Shown: positions 25,941 through 34,947, numbered from the stretch's first letter. The stretch: 64,000 nucleotides of DNA from SHAN690 sp038131955 (GCA_038131955.1 JAYPQK010000011.1:62001-126000); one strand, 5' to 3'. Program-made: numbers and translations. The notes: generated by a model not told the origin, from the sequence alone.

Positions 25941-27022
25941 AATGTCGCTACCGAAATTAAGGCATTCATCCAAGACGCCGGATATTCCAATAACCAAACT
26001 TGTGATGCTGAAGTAGCTCGACCTCCTAATTTTATGATTTCGTGAAGGTTAGTGAATAAAACAAGCATCCGAACCACAAAAAGCAAAAGGATTCCATTGG
26101 CCAATACCGGAGAAACCAGAGGCAGCAGAAGTAAACAAAGAGGCGAAAGAAGTACCGTCACATCATACAGCGTCAAGGCGAATAATACCGACCGCGGATA
26201 GTATCGAGAAGCACCTGTATGCCTGCTGCGTTGCCTCACCCATGTTCTGAGGTCGGCGGGAGGGTCAGACCAAGTAAATGCTGCTGGAACGGATTCGATC
26301 CGCGTGTCTGAATCAAAACTTTGCAAGAGCAGGTCATCCGAACCCGTCGCAAGATTGGAATAGGGCGCAAAACCCTTCGATCGATCAAAGGCCTGTCGGG
26401 TATAGGCCATGGATCTACCCACGCACATATACGGTTTGCCGAGTCCCACTACCGAGTGATAGAGCATCGAAGTCAAGACCTGTTGTGCGGCATATATGAG
26501 ATGTAAACCATCATCTGACGAACGGTAATATCCAGTCCCGATCACCACCTCAGCGCCTTGAGTGAAGGCACTTGCGAAACGTCCCAGCCATTGGTCATCT
26601 GAAGGCACACAATCACCATCCGTGAAGACCCAATGATCGAATGTTGCCACTTCCATGGCATTCATCAGCGCAGCCTTTTTCCCAATAAAATGAGAACGAT
26701 GAATCTCTTGGGTTTGGATGAGTTTGAAGCGTGCATGATCTTTCGTCCAACGCTCCATGATCTCATACGACCGATCAGTGGAACCATCATCCACGAGTAT
26801 CAGCTCGAACTTGTCGTACACCTGTTCTTCAAGCGATCGCAGTAGATCCTCAATGGTATTCTCCTCGTTCTTGACTGCGACTAAGACGGACAGCGAAAGG
26901 TCCGTGGATGATTCGGAGGATGTTGGTGTAGGAATTTTCTTAAGCCCATAGAGGAGAATTAACTGTGCCAGGATCTGGAAGCCAAGCACACCGAGAGCGA
27001 TCCAGACGAACCACTCGATCAT
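25871..27022 (-). CDS. Membrane glycosyltransferase family 2
   Basis: 383 aa. An N-terminal TM (MIEWFVWIALGVLGFQILAQLILL) is followed by a GT2 GT-A domain: LSVLVAVKNEENTIEDLL, ELILVDDGSTDRSYEIM, WVFTDGDCVPSDDQW (the D-x-D metal motif region) and TGSDDLLLQSF, then RQRSRHTGASRYY. Two or three C-terminal TM helices follow (LLSPLCLLLLPLVSPVLANGILL). It probably transfers a sugar at the inner face of the cytoplasmic membrane; acceptor unknown. It starts inside the end of the 92-aa membrane gene (4-bp overlap) and overlaps the sigma factor gene. Confidence 0.88.
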   Translation of the reverse strand: MIEWFVWIALGVLGFQILAQLILLYGLKKIPTPTSSESSTDLSLSVLVAVKNEENTIEDLLRSLEEQVYDKFELILVDDGSTDRSYEIMERWTKDHARFKLIQTQEIHRSHFIGKKAALMNAMEVATFDHWVFTDGDCVPSDDQWLGRFASAFTQGAEVVIGTGYYRSSDDGLHLIYAAQQVLTSMLYHSVVGLGKPYMCVGRSMAYTRQAFDRSKGFAPYSNLATGSDDLLLQSFDSDTRIESVPAAFTWSDPPADLRTWVRQRSRHTGASRYYPRSVLFALTLYDVTVLLSPLCLLLLPLVSPVLANGILLLFVVRMLVLFTNLHEIIKLGGRATSASQVWLLEYPASWMNALISVATLWVKKKAWKGDPQAQTPSATWRG

Positions 27023-27297
27023 CTATACAAAAGGAGATAAGCGATGATGGCCAATAAGCCGGTGATGATGAAGATGGTCTTGTTCGATTGCTTTCTCTCC
27101 CTCGTGCCTGAACCGTTTTTCCATGCGCTTTGCATGCGAGAGCGCAAGGCTTCGGGGCTGCTTTGTCCCGATTCCATTTCCACTTCTCTGCGCACGGCCT
27201 CAACGCGAGCTTGGAGACGCTCCTTCTGCTCGTTGTAGAAGCGAGGTTTGTAATCGAATCGCTTAGGTTTCGGCTGTTTGAATAAGAATCGGACCAT
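27019..27297 (-). CDS. Small tail-anchored membrane protein
   Basis: 92 aa, conserved in Bacteroidota as far as I recall but without assigned function. The N-terminus is basic (MVRFLFKQPKPKRFDYKPRFYNEQKERLQARV), the middle contains a MESGQSSPEALRSRMQSAWK helix, and the C-terminus is one TM segment (TIFIITGLLAIIAYLLLYR). It leads the operon with GT2, sigma factor and rsmG. A perfect -7 box ends 4 nt before its ATG. Confidence 0.7.
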   Translation of the reverse strand: MVRFLFKQPKPKRFDYKPRFYNEQKERLQARVEAVRREVEMESGQSSPEALRSRMQSAWKNGSGTRERKQSNKTIFIITGLLAIIAYLLLYR

Positions 27298-27301
27298 GAC
27301 T

Positions 27302-27309
27302 CAAAGGTA
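27302..27309 (-). promoter_or_regulatory. Candidate -7 box for GT2/sigma/rsmG operon (leaderless class)
   Basis: Minus-strand TACCTTTG, a full match to TAnnTTTG, separated from the ATG at 27297 by exactly 4 nt, so the mRNA would start at the initiation codon. Confidence 0.45.
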
Positions 27310-27418
27310 AAAAGGTTTTTATTCCTGATTTGTAACAGAACAATGATGAAAAGTACGTTAAGATGGCAGTACATCCCTGTAGAAAGATGGTATCTTCACG
27401 GGAGATTCGCCCTTTAGT

Positions 27419-30286
27419 ATGAAACGCGTCATTTTGGTTTGCATTGTCTTCGTTTCACTCGGACTAGTTTCGGGTAATCCCCGCATGGTGCAACCCGACC
27501 GTGAAACTCCCTTTGCTCCAGTGAGTATGGACGCTGCGGATAGCCTACTGGCCACGATGGATCTGGATCAAAAACTCGATCAATTCTTCGTCGCTAGATC
27601 TTCAAATTCCGAGACCTCCGGGGCTCAGATCGTCCCTTTCTCGTCGATCGCTGAACTTGGAAATGATCACGGTTCGATCGGTATGGGATTGACTGGATTG
27701 GATCTGATCAATGATCCTTCAGCATACCAGCTATTGGGACTACCTAAGGCTCCTCTTCTATCTTCGGTCAAGGATCCGGAAGCGATTTTCGAATTCGCAT
27801 ATGAACTAGGATTGGTACTTCGATCCAAAGGAGTAGACTTCGTGATCGGCCCGTCGCTCGACATCGAGTTTAATGACGACTCTCCCTACACTGCCGAACA
27901 TTCCTTTGGCAATAACCCAAAGATCGTTACTGAAAAAGCAAAAGCCTATGTGGATGGAATGCGTTCCGCTGGCATCATGTGCGTGGCAGGTCATTTCCCG
28001 GGACTAGGAAATACGCTGAGAGGACGCGACCCTAATCCGCCCATGATCTTTTCGAAGCGAAGCGAGTTCTTTGAGCGCGACCTGATCCCGTTCAAGGCCT
28101 TGATCAACAATGGACTACAAAGTGTCATGATGGCAAGCGCCTTCGCGCCGGGCATCGACAGCTCGCTAAACACCACCGCGGCATCTTCTCAAATCGCGCA
28201 TAAAACCCTGACGGTTCAACTTGGTTTTAGGGGACTGACTTGGTGTTACCTTAGCCAAGAAGAAGTCTCTGAGTCATTGGTTCAGAACATGTTTCTCGCC
28301 GGAAATGACCTGCTCATTCTCCCCAACGGATCGGCCAGTTCAAAGGATGCTCTCAAGGCACTGATCAAAGAGGGCGCCCTAACCGAAGAGGAAGTGGATC
28401 AGCGCTGTAAAAGGATACTCCAACTGAAGCTTTGGTCTGCCCGTTCTGCTCGAAGTAAGAAAGGCGATTCAGCATCAAAAAGGATGGTTCGATTGGAAGT
28501 CAAGGAACGTCAACTCTACAGCGACGCTCTCGTCCTACTCGCGAATGATGGATCACTGCCGCTCCAAGGGTTGGACACCATGACGTTGGCGGTCATCAAG
28601 ATATCTGCGACTCCGAATCCTCATCTGCTCGATTTGGTGCAACGCTATGCACCGGCTGAAACCTTCCACTTTGGCTATGATGGCTTAGAAGAAAGCTTAA
28701 CAAAATTCAATCACCAGGCAGAAAGATTCAATCGTATCGTCCTCCTTGTCGAGCCGTCGGAAAAGGACCTGACCAGAAAGCGGTTCGGACTGAGCGAACA
28801 CGCAGTGTCGATCATCGATCGTGTTTCGCATTTGGCTCCGACCACCTTGATCTGGAACGGAAATGCAAAAGCACTTCGGAACCTTCCTACGACTGTTGCC
28901 CTTTCTTCGATCGTGCTTGGCCACGAGGTTTCACCATGGTCGGATGATCTGTCAATTCAAGCCGTATTTGGAGGTCGCGAGATCAAGGGCGAATTGAATC
29001 GGAAGATCGATGAGCGCTATGCTCCTAATGAGCCACTCACCACCGAAAAGATCCGCCTCGGATACGGTCTTCCTGAGGAAGTTGGGATTGATCGAAACGA
29101 CCTCAAGAAGATCGATTCGATCGCGAAGAAAGGGATCGATGAAATGGCCTATCCTGGTTGCCAGATCTGGTTTGCCAAGGATGGTATCGTTGTCGTGAAC
29201 GAAGCCGTGGGTTCGCACACGTACAAGGACCGAAAACCCGTAAAGACCACGGACCTTTACGATCTAGCTTCCATCACCAAGATCGCCGGTTCGGTAGCTG
29301 GGCTCATGAAGCTCAGCGATGAGGGAAGTTTCAACCTGGATCACAATCTCTGCGACTACCTATCTGAATGGGTAGACACGACCGATTACATGCAACTGAA
29401 CATGCGTGAGATCCTTGCCCACCAAGCTGGGTTGACGCCGTGGATTCCGTTCTACACGAAGACCATCACGAAAGGTGGCCCGCGCTATGACGTATACAGC
29501 ATCGCGCAGTCGGAAGCCTATCCCCTTCGAGTAGCTAGGGAGTTCTACATCCGTGGCGACTACCCTGATCAGATGTTCCGTCAGATCTTGAATCACAAGC
29601 TGGCCACGGACAAGAAGTACCGGTACAGCGATATCGGCTACTATTTCGCTCTACGTATCATTGAAAAGCAAAGCGGTAAATCCCTTGATGCCTATTTGGA
29701 CTCGGTATACTATCGTCCGCTCGGATTGACCACCATGGGATACAAACCACTTGATCGCTTCTTAAAAGACCGCATCACCCCTACAGAATTTGATAGAACA
29801 TTCAGGAGTCAATTGGTGCATGGCGATGTGCACGATCCGGGAGCCGCCATGTTAGGAGGTGTAGGTGGACACGCCGGGCTTTTCTCGAATGCGAATGACC
29901 TCGGTATCATGATGCAGATGTATCTCAATGGTGGAAGCTACGGTGGTCAAAAATTCTTTGATAAGGCCATCATCGATGACTACACCAAATGTCAATTCTG
30001 TGAGAACGACAACCGGAGAGGTGCTGGGTTCGACAAGCCCTTGACGGATGGTTCAGAAGGTCCTTCCTGCGGATGCACGAGTTTGGATGCCTTTGGTCAC
30101 CAGGGCTTCACAGGAACGGTCACGTGGGCCGACCCCGAAGAGAAGGTGGTGTATGTCTTTCTATCGAATCGGGTCTACCCGGATGCCGGCAATAAGAAGC
30201 TAGCAGAACTTAACATCCGAACAGATATCCAGAAGGCCTTTTATAGTGCCATCGAGAAGGGAAAGGATCTCGCGAATGAAGAATAG
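27419..30286 (+). CDS. Degenerate GH3-domain protein fused to serine beta-lactamase-like domain
   Basis: 955 aa with a signal peptide (VSLGLVSG). Residues ~40-345 have the fold pattern of glycoside hydrolase family 3 beta-N-acetylglucosaminidases, then a C-terminal GH3 domain (~360-540), then a class C beta-lactamase/transpeptidase-like domain (~560-950). This fusion is known in Bacteroidota. The GH3 catalytic signatures are altered: the usual KHFPGHGDT reads GHFPGLGNT (191-199), the following DSH is absent, and the nucleophile Asp position (GL-x-x-T-D) is Tyr277 in GLTWCYLS. The second domain is intact: SITK (Ser ~618), YSD and GHQGFTGT. It probably acts on peptidoglycan-related substrates, with an inactive sugar-binding GH3 part. 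Confidence 0.85.
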   Translation: MKRVILVCIVFVSLGLVSGNPRMVQPDRETPFAPVSMDAADSLLATMDLDQKLDQFFVARSSNSETSGAQIVPFSSIAELGNDHGSIGMGLTGLDLINDPSAYQLLGLPKAPLLSSVKDPEAIFEFAYELGLVLRSKGVDFVIGPSLDIEFNDDSPYTAEHSFGNNPKIVTEKAKAYVDGMRSAGIMCVAGHFPGLGNTLRGRDPNPPMIFSKRSEFFERDLIPFKALINNGLQSVMMASAFAPGIDSSLNTTAASSQIAHKTLTVQLGFRGLTWCYLSQEEVSESLVQNMFLAGNDLLILPNGSASSKDALKALIKEGALTEEEVDQRCKRILQLKLWSARSARSKKGDSASKRMVRLEVKERQLYSDALVLLANDGSLPLQGLDTMTLAVIKISATPNPHLLDLVQRYAPAETFHFGYDGLEESLTKFNHQAERFNRIVLLVEPSEKDLTRKRFGLSEHAVSIIDRVSHLAPTTLIWNGNAKALRNLPTTVALSSIVLGHEVSPWSDDLSIQAVFGGREIKGELNRKIDERYAPNEPLTTEKIRLGYGLPEEVGIDRNDLKKIDSIAKKGIDEMAYPGCQIWFAKDGIVVVNEAVGSHTYKDRKPVKTTDLYDLASITKIAGSVAGLMKLSDEGSFNLDHNLCDYLSEWVDTTDYMQLNMREILAHQAGLTPWIPFYTKTITKGGPRYDVYSIAQSEAYPLRVAREFYIRGDYPDQMFRQILNHKLATDKKYRYSDIGYYFALRIIEKQSGKSLDAYLDSVYYRPLGLTTMGYKPLDRFLKDRITPTEFDRTFRSQLVHGDVHDPGAAMLGGVGGHAGLFSNANDLGIMMQMYLNGGSYGGQKFFDKAIIDDYTKCQFCENDNRRGAGFDKPLTDGSEGPSCGCTSLDAFGHQGFTGTVTWADPEEKVVYVFLSNRVYPDAGNKKLAELNIRTDIQKAFYSAIEKGKDLANEE

Positions 30287-30352
30287 ATCAACCTTGTGCA
30301 AGGTCAACTTTACGCGATTAAAATCGTTCATTTGCCAAGCTAAGGCAGCATC

Positions 30353-31480
30353 ATGAGGATCGGTATAGTTTGCTACCCCACATTTGGAGGAAGTGGCGTT
30401 GTGGCCACAGAACTCGGCCTAGAGATGGCCAAGTTGGGGCATGAAGTACACTTCATCACCTACTCCCGCCCGGTCAGACTTGACGACGATGCTGAGAACA
30501 TCTTCTATCACGAGGTGGTCGTGGCAGATTATCCTCTCTTTGATTATTCTCCCTATGAGCTGGTTTTAACCTCTAAGCTGGTCAGCGTAGTAAAGGAAAG
30601 GAAGCTGGACATCCTTCACGTTCACTACGCCATTCCACACGCTTCCGCCGCTTACATGGCGAAAAAGATCCTGCAAGAAGAGGACGGCATCAACTTACGC
30701 ATCATCTGCACATTGCACGGTACGGATATCAACCTCTTGGGACGAGACGCCTCCTTCGAACCGGTGATCACCTTTGCGATCAATAAAAGCGATGGCGTAA
30801 CTGCCGTTTCGGAAAGCTTGCGAAAAGACACCTTCGACCACTTCAATATCAATCGGTCCATCGACGTCATTCCCAACTTCATCAATTTGAGTCGCTACGA
30901 AGGGCTTCAGCCCAACGAAATGCGCAAGAAGTATGCACCCAATGGACAACCATTGATCATGCATATGTCGAATTTCAGGAAGGTGAAACGCGTTCCTGAT
31001 GTCGTGAAAGTATTCGCCAAGATCCGAAAAGAAATCCCAGCTTCCCTCCTATTGGTTGGCGATGGTCCCGAACGATATAACGTGGAACAGCTCTGCCGTA
31101 AACTCGACATCTGTGGTGACATTCACTTCCTAGGCAAGGCAAAGAAAGTAGAGCAGGTTTTGGCGAACGGCGATCTCTTCATCCTTCCTTCTCAAACAGA
31201 AAGTTTCGGTCTTGCCGCATTAGAAGCTATGGCTGCTGGCCTACCGGTGATCTCTTCAAATTCCGGCGGACTTCCAGAAGTCAATAAACACGGATATTCA
31301 GGCTACTTAAGTGATGTAGGAGATGTAAAAGATATGGCTGCCAATGCCCTTCGCTTGTTGAAAGATCACCAAGAGCTTCTGCGTTTTAAGGAGCAGGCAA
31401 AAGAGCAAGCAAAAGAATTCACCCTACCCAAGGTATTACCGCTTTATCTTAACTTGTACGAACGTTTGAACCAAGGTTAA
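30353..31480 (+). CDS. bshA: N-acetyl-alpha-D-glucosaminyl L-malate synthase BshA
   Basis: 375 aa GT4 enzyme. MRIGIVCYPTFGGSGVVATELG and GHEVHFITYSRPVRLD are BshA-specific, as are HVHYAIPHASAAYMAK and CTLHGTDINLLG. The donor-binding region shows HMSNFRKVKRVPDVV, LLLVGDGPER and LPSQTESFGLAALEAMA with the EX7E glutamates. It catalyses the first step of bacillithiol synthesis from UDP-GlcNAc and L-malate. No other bsh gene is in the window. A Cys-rich small lipoprotein gene lies 47 bp downstream on the same strand. Confidence 0.93.
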   Translation: MRIGIVCYPTFGGSGVVATELGLEMAKLGHEVHFITYSRPVRLDDDAENIFYHEVVVADYPLFDYSPYELVLTSKLVSVVKERKLDILHVHYAIPHASAAYMAKKILQEEDGINLRIICTLHGTDINLLGRDASFEPVITFAINKSDGVTAVSESLRKDTFDHFNINRSIDVIPNFINLSRYEGLQPNEMRKKYAPNGQPLIMHMSNFRKVKRVPDVVKVFAKIRKEIPASLLLVGDGPERYNVEQLCRKLDICGDIHFLGKAKKVEQVLANGDLFILPSQTESFGLAALEAMAAGLPVISSNSGGLPEVNKHGYSGYLSDVGDVKDMAANALRLLKDHQELLRFKEQAKEQAKEFTLPKVLPLYLNLYERLNQG

Positions 31481-31527
31481 ACATTTTTGGTATGAATGTT
31501 GAATTTCTCTCAGAAACAAGATTCGCT

Positions 31528-31734
31528 ATGAAAGCTATTATCCCAGTATTCGCACTTGCGCTCTTCTTCTCTTCTTGTTCTACTTGCTATGAGTGCTATG
31601 AGCTCGTGCCTCAGATCGACGCCAATACAGGCGACACGCTTGATTACGTTCGAAACTCAGACTCGTTCTGCACAGCAGACGCAGCTGAAGTAGACGATCG
31701 AGAATCAGAAGGAGCGATCTGCGAGATCCAATAA
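31528..31734 (+). CDS. Tiny Cys-rich lipoprotein (CX2CYEC type)
   Basis: 68 aa from the ATG at 31528; the 12 upstream codons look non-coding. Lipobox ALFFSSC, after which the mature protein begins CSTCYECYEL: the lipidated Cys followed by Cys at +3 and +6. Two more Cys occur (SFCTADA, AICEIQ). The same layout appears at 33501-33728 and 57527-57727. Unknown function; predicted envelope-anchored. It follows bshA by 47 bp and its stop lies 1 bp from the convergent stop of the LON-domain gene. Confidence 0.7.
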   Translation: MKAIIPVFALALFFSSCSTCYECYELVPQIDANTGDTLDYVRNSDSFCTADAAEVDDRESEGAICEIQ

Positions 31735-31735
31735 G

Positions 31736-32344
31736 CTAGTTGAGAATGAATCCATTCTCCATACTCTTCTCTTGCGCTAAAAGAAGGTTCAAGTAAGCTA
31801 TACTGCCTTTCAGGAATCGACTTTGCTTTTCGGCCGTATCCATCATGATAAGCTTTATTTTATCCTGATTGCTCAATGCGATGCTCGCCGCTAGATCCAC
31901 GATACGGTAATTACGAATATTCGAAGGCTGCGGACGTGTTCCGTACTTGAGTTCAATGTACTTACGAAACACTTCGATCAATTCCTCCGAAGGGCGCTCT
32001 TGGAGGATGGGATTCTCCCAAGTCGAAACATAGCCACCCGGATATAGCTTTCCTTCATAGATCGCTTCGTAATCCTTCAACTCGGCAATACTACGGCCTT
32101 CAACAATGACATCAGACTCCCCCGATTCATAGCGCTTCACTACCCGGATAAGTCTGCAAACACTCACGAAACCCTGCTTCAACTCCTTGTCTTCGTATGG
32201 CAAGCCAAACTCTATCCCATTGTCTTCTGCCTCCTTGAATAGCTGGCGATACCGCGACTCAAAGATGTGCAATGGCAACTGCTCTCCGGGCAACAAGAAG
32301 ATGTTGAGCGGAAAAAATGGGATATGAAGGATTTCGGGATCCAT
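31736..32344 (-). CDS. LON peptidase substrate-binding domain protein
   Basis: 202 aa consisting only of a Lon N-terminal (LAN) domain: LHIPFFPLNIFLLPGEQLPLHIFESRYRQLFKEAED, then FGLPYEDKELKQGFVSVCRLIRVVKRYESGESDVIVEG with GRSIAELKDY. No AAA or protease domain is present. Stand-alone versions are widespread in bacteria and thought to bind substrates or adapt Lon; here function is unknown. Confidence 0.88.
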   Translation of the reverse strand: MDPEILHIPFFPLNIFLLPGEQLPLHIFESRYRQLFKEAEDNGIEFGLPYEDKELKQGFVSVCRLIRVVKRYESGESDVIVEGRSIAELKDYEAIYEGKLYPGGYVSTWENPILQERPSEELIEVFRKYIELKYGTRPQPSNIRNYRIVDLAASIALSNQDKIKLIMMDTAEKQSRFLKGSIAYLNLLLAQEKSMENGFILN

Positions 32345-32382
32345 ACTTCTTTAACGTCGGTAAGTATAAAAGAGTTTATCCG

Positions 32383-33462
32383 TTAAAACAATGACCAGAT
32401 CCGATTTTGCTCCAAATAGCCCCCACGGATCGAGTTGGTGAGAATGATGGCCACCTTTTTCTCTGAACTACTCATCCAGAAATAGGAACGAAATCCTCGC
32501 CACCAACCGTTGTGAAAGATCAGGGTATCCTGTTCCATTGGTCGAATCCTCCAACCCAAACCATAGAACTGCCCCGAACCGGACCTAACCGAAGGCTGCA
32601 TGGCCTCGGACAATAAATCCTCAGACCACAAGCTCGGGTCCTGAATCTCCTGATACAATTTGAAAAGGTCCTCTACCGAACTGAAAAGACTCTTGTCGCC
32701 AATCACCCCATCGAGATAGAAAGGTCGCTTCGGGTCTCCATTGGGATAGTGCCCGAGTACGGGATAGTCATCCGTAGGACGAGTCCAAGGATCCAGATAA
32801 TGGGTACTATCCATGCCGATAGGATCGAACACCTCCTGCCGCATGAAGGTTTCGAACGTCAGTCCTGTCACCCGCTCCACCAACACCGGTAGCACAGCAT
32901 AATTGGTGTTGCAATAATCGAATCGCTTGAATGGCGGATAGTACTTTGGCACCTGTTCACAGCGCAACATGTCGTACATATCATAATTGCTCATGAACGA
33001 ATCGGGGTTATTCCACAAGCTGTCCGTGACGTAGAGATAGTTTCCCATTCCACTGGTATGGTTCAGCAAGCTGCGCAGTGTAATGCGACCATCAGGAAAA
33101 TCAAAGAGATAGCGAACCAAAGGGATATCAAGAGCCACCTCGCCCTTTCCCACTAGGCGAAGTACGCCTAGAGCAGTGATGGGTTTGGAGAGGGAGGCCA
33201 ATTGAAACACATCCGTAGTTCGTAGTTCCTGAGTATCTCCCAACACGCGTCTGCCTTTCGAAATGACGACCATCGAGTCGTTGTGAAAGAACAAGCCATT
33301 TCCGTTGAAGTGTCCCCTGTCATAAAGGGAGTCGAAATAGCCATTCAACTCATCCGAATCGACTACGTGGATCGATACCGTGTCTTCTACCGGTACAGTT
33401 TCAGGTTTCGGTTTGGGATCACCATTGCATCCAGTGAGGATGGTCATAAAAAACACCCACAT
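32383..33462 (-). CDS. Serine hydrolase lipoprotein (class C beta-lactamase family)
   Basis: Start at the ATG at 33462 gives a lipobox signal (MWVFFMTILTGC) and leaves 38 bp after the upstream lipoprotein; a longer frame reaches 33558 but overlaps that gene. About 359 aa. Active-site motifs: ASLSKPITALGVL (SxxK), FDYCNTNYAVLPVL (YxN as YCN) and HNGWWRGFRS (HxG). This is a beta-lactamase/DD-peptidase-like esterase anchored in the envelope; the true substrate is unknown. It is the fourth gene of the Cys-lipoprotein/MauE-Trx operon. Confidence 0.82.
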   Translation of the reverse strand: MWVFFMTILTGCNGDPKPKPETVPVEDTVSIHVVDSDELNGYFDSLYDRGHFNGNGLFFHNDSMVVISKGRRVLGDTQELRTTDVFQLASLSKPITALGVLRLVGKGEVALDIPLVRYLFDFPDGRITLRSLLNHTSGMGNYLYVTDSLWNNPDSFMSNYDMYDMLRCEQVPKYYPPFKRFDYCNTNYAVLPVLVERVTGLTFETFMRQEVFDPIGMDSTHYLDPWTRPTDDYPVLGHYPNGDPKRPFYLDGVIGDKSLFSSVEDLFKLYQEIQDPSLWSEDLLSEAMQPSVRSGSGQFYGLGWRIRPMEQDTLIFHNGWWRGFRSYFWMSSSEKKVAIILTNSIRGGYLEQNRIWSLF

Positions 33463-33500
33463 CAGCGCATGCGCGGTAGACTGAAAGAAAAGATATGGTC

Positions 33501-33728
33501 TTATTGAACCTCCGAACACTTGCAATCGTATCCAAAGTCTTCGAATTCTCTTTGACAACGAGAAACATAATGTTCGTAGTCAGCCTTGGTCGCACAAATA
33601 TCCGGATAGGTATACACCCCAACATTATCCTCATCTACAGCAGTGCATTCGTAGCATTTCTTGCAGGATGTAGTGAAGAACAGAAACGGGGTTAGAAGGA
33701 GTATGATCCAAGGTTTTCTCATCATCAT
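33501..33728 (-). CDS. Tiny Cys-rich lipoprotein (CX2CYEC type)
   Basis: 75 aa. Signal IILLLTPFLFFTTSC with mature N-terminus CKKCYECTAV, so Cys at +1, +4 and +7, and four more Cys (DICATK, SRCQRE, YDCKCSEVQ). Paralogue of the proteins at 31528 and 57527. It sits 37 bp downstream of the MauE/thioredoxin gene and upstream of the serine hydrolase lipoprotein. Three ATG codons in a row (MMM) leave the exact start open by two residues. A 7/8 -7 box (TATATTCG, 33757-33764) suggests it may also have its own promoter. Confidence 0.72.
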   Translation of the reverse strand: MMMRKPWIILLLTPFLFFTTSCKKCYECTAVDEDNVGVYTYPDICATKADYEHYVSRCQREFEDFGYDCKCSEVQ

Positions 33729-33765
33729 GGTCTTTGTGGCTTCAACGAAGTCCGCACGAATATAT

Positions 33766-34689
33766 TTAGTCTAGGCCGAGAAGCTCATTCAACAGCGCGA
33801 TATTTACGTCACGGCCTTTCCATTTCTTCTTGACTTCGCCTTCTTGGAGAAAAAGTACCGTAGGAAACGTCCCGTCAATCGCGCCGATCAATTCCGAATC
33901 CTTGGTCCTGACCTTCACGAAATCTTGAATTCCAGTCTCTTCAACGAATAACTCATATCCCCCTTCGTTGCCCACGATGATGATCCTCAGGTCATCTTCA
34001 ACGCTAGCTGGATCGAGGGTAGCTATGAAAGAACTCAGCTGAGCGCAATGCACACACGAAGCAAGCATGACCACTACGGTCTTGTCCCCTTCTTCCAGTG
34101 AAGAAGTCGCCTCAAAGGGAGTTCGTTCGAGCAGCTCGAGGTCCAAGGTAAAGTCAGCGTCATCAGCATATTCCGGAAGAGGTTCGATCAAAAACAATGC
34201 AGGTATGGCCAGGATAAGAAGCACCGGTCCTATCCATTTTAACGACCAATGTTTGGCTCGTTCTATTGTCAAGATCAATATCCCCCCAATGACCATGAAA
34301 CCAAAGTTCTTGAGCATACTCATGGGGCCGTCGAGTGGAATCAATTCTCCAAAGCAGCCACAATCCGCGTCGCCCTCACCTTGAAGGATCTGAATGAGTA
34401 AGAAGAATTGGAATACTAGGAGCAGAATTAAGCTTATCCAAAGGGAACGCCTCAGCGCGAAACCAGAGAGAATGAACACGCCCAATCCAAACTCAAAGAT
34501 CAGTAAGGCTCGAGAAAACAGTGGTACTAACGACCAAGACAATCCCACTTGATGGACAAGGATCAACTCAAAGTAATCAAGCGGAAACAGCTTCAGTATC
34601 GCCGACGCAATGAACAACGCACCATAGAACATGCGAAGTGAAGGTTGCAACCAAACCGCCTTTTTTCTTTCCTCTACGATCTCCTCCAT
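33766..34689 (-). CDS. MauE/DoxX-like membrane protein with C-terminal thioredoxin domain
   Basis: 307 aa from the ATG at 34689. The N-terminal half has four TM helices in MauE/DoxX order (MFYGALFIASAILKLFP; LLIFEFGLGVFILSGF; LWISLILLLVFQFFLLIQIL) and the conserved DCGCFGE loop found in disulfide-handling MauE/VKOR-like proteins. After another TM, a periplasmic thioredoxin-like domain has an ASCVHCAQL active site (CXXC) and the cis-Pro loop GTFPTVLFL. It likely moves electrons across the membrane or oxidises/reduces envelope thiols. Its start overlaps the stop of a Cys-rich lipoprotein gene (TAATG) and another such lipoprotein follows. Confidence 0.8.
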   Translation of the reverse strand: MEEIVEERKKAVWLQPSLRMFYGALFIASAILKLFPLDYFELILVHQVGLSWSLVPLFSRALLIFEFGLGVFILSGFALRRSLWISLILLLVFQFFLLIQILQGEGDADCGCFGELIPLDGPMSMLKNFGFMVIGGILILTIERAKHWSLKWIGPVLLILAIPALFLIEPLPEYADDADFTLDLELLERTPFEATSSLEEGDKTVVVMLASCVHCAQLSSFIATLDPASVEDDLRIIIVGNEGGYELFVEETGIQDFVKVRTKDSELIGAIDGTFPTVLFLQEGEVKKKWKGRDVNIALLNELLGLD

Positions 34690-34901
34690 TACATGTCTTC
34701 TCGCCAAGAACAATCACCCGCGTTCAAACAATCAATGCGAACTATCTCCGCCTCATCCTTCTTAAGTCCCGGGTAGCTAGTTGTCTCGGTCAGCACGGTA
34801 TCTTCCGCGGGGTAGGTACATACGCACACATAGTCGGTGATACAAGACGTTGCAGCAAGCGCAACCAGCAGGATAATTGAATACTTCAAGCTTCGTAACA
34901 T
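34689..34901 (-). CDS. Small Cys-rich lipoprotein, divergent
   Basis: 70 aa from the ATG at 34901. Lipobox LLVALAATSC; mature sequence CITDYVCVCTYP with two more Cys near the end (IDCLNAGDC). Size, lipobox and Cys spacing recall the CX2CYEC group but the CYEC core is lost. The stop codon overlaps the start of the MauE/thioredoxin gene, so the two are translationally coupled. A perfect -7 box (TAACTTTG) precedes it by 20 nt, making it the first gene of the operon. Confidence 0.65.
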   Translation of the reverse strand: MLRSLKYSIILLVALAATSCITDYVCVCTYPAEDTVLTETTSYPGLKKDEAEIVRIDCLNAGDCSWREDM

Positions 34902-34921
34902 GTCGATCAGATTGTGACGCA

Positions 34922-34929
34922 CAAAGTTA
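34922..34929 (-). promoter_or_regulatory. Candidate -7 box for Cys-lipoprotein/MauE operon
   Basis: Minus-strand TAACTTTG, full TAnnTTTG match, 20 nt before the start at 34901; no clear TTG upstream. Confidence 0.4.
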
Positions 34930-34947
34930 TACGCTTGGATTCAGAGG

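Noticed and set aside
30295..30350. Possible operator CGATTAAAATCG upstream of bshA
   Set aside because: A single short palindrome with no second copy; no regulator can be named.
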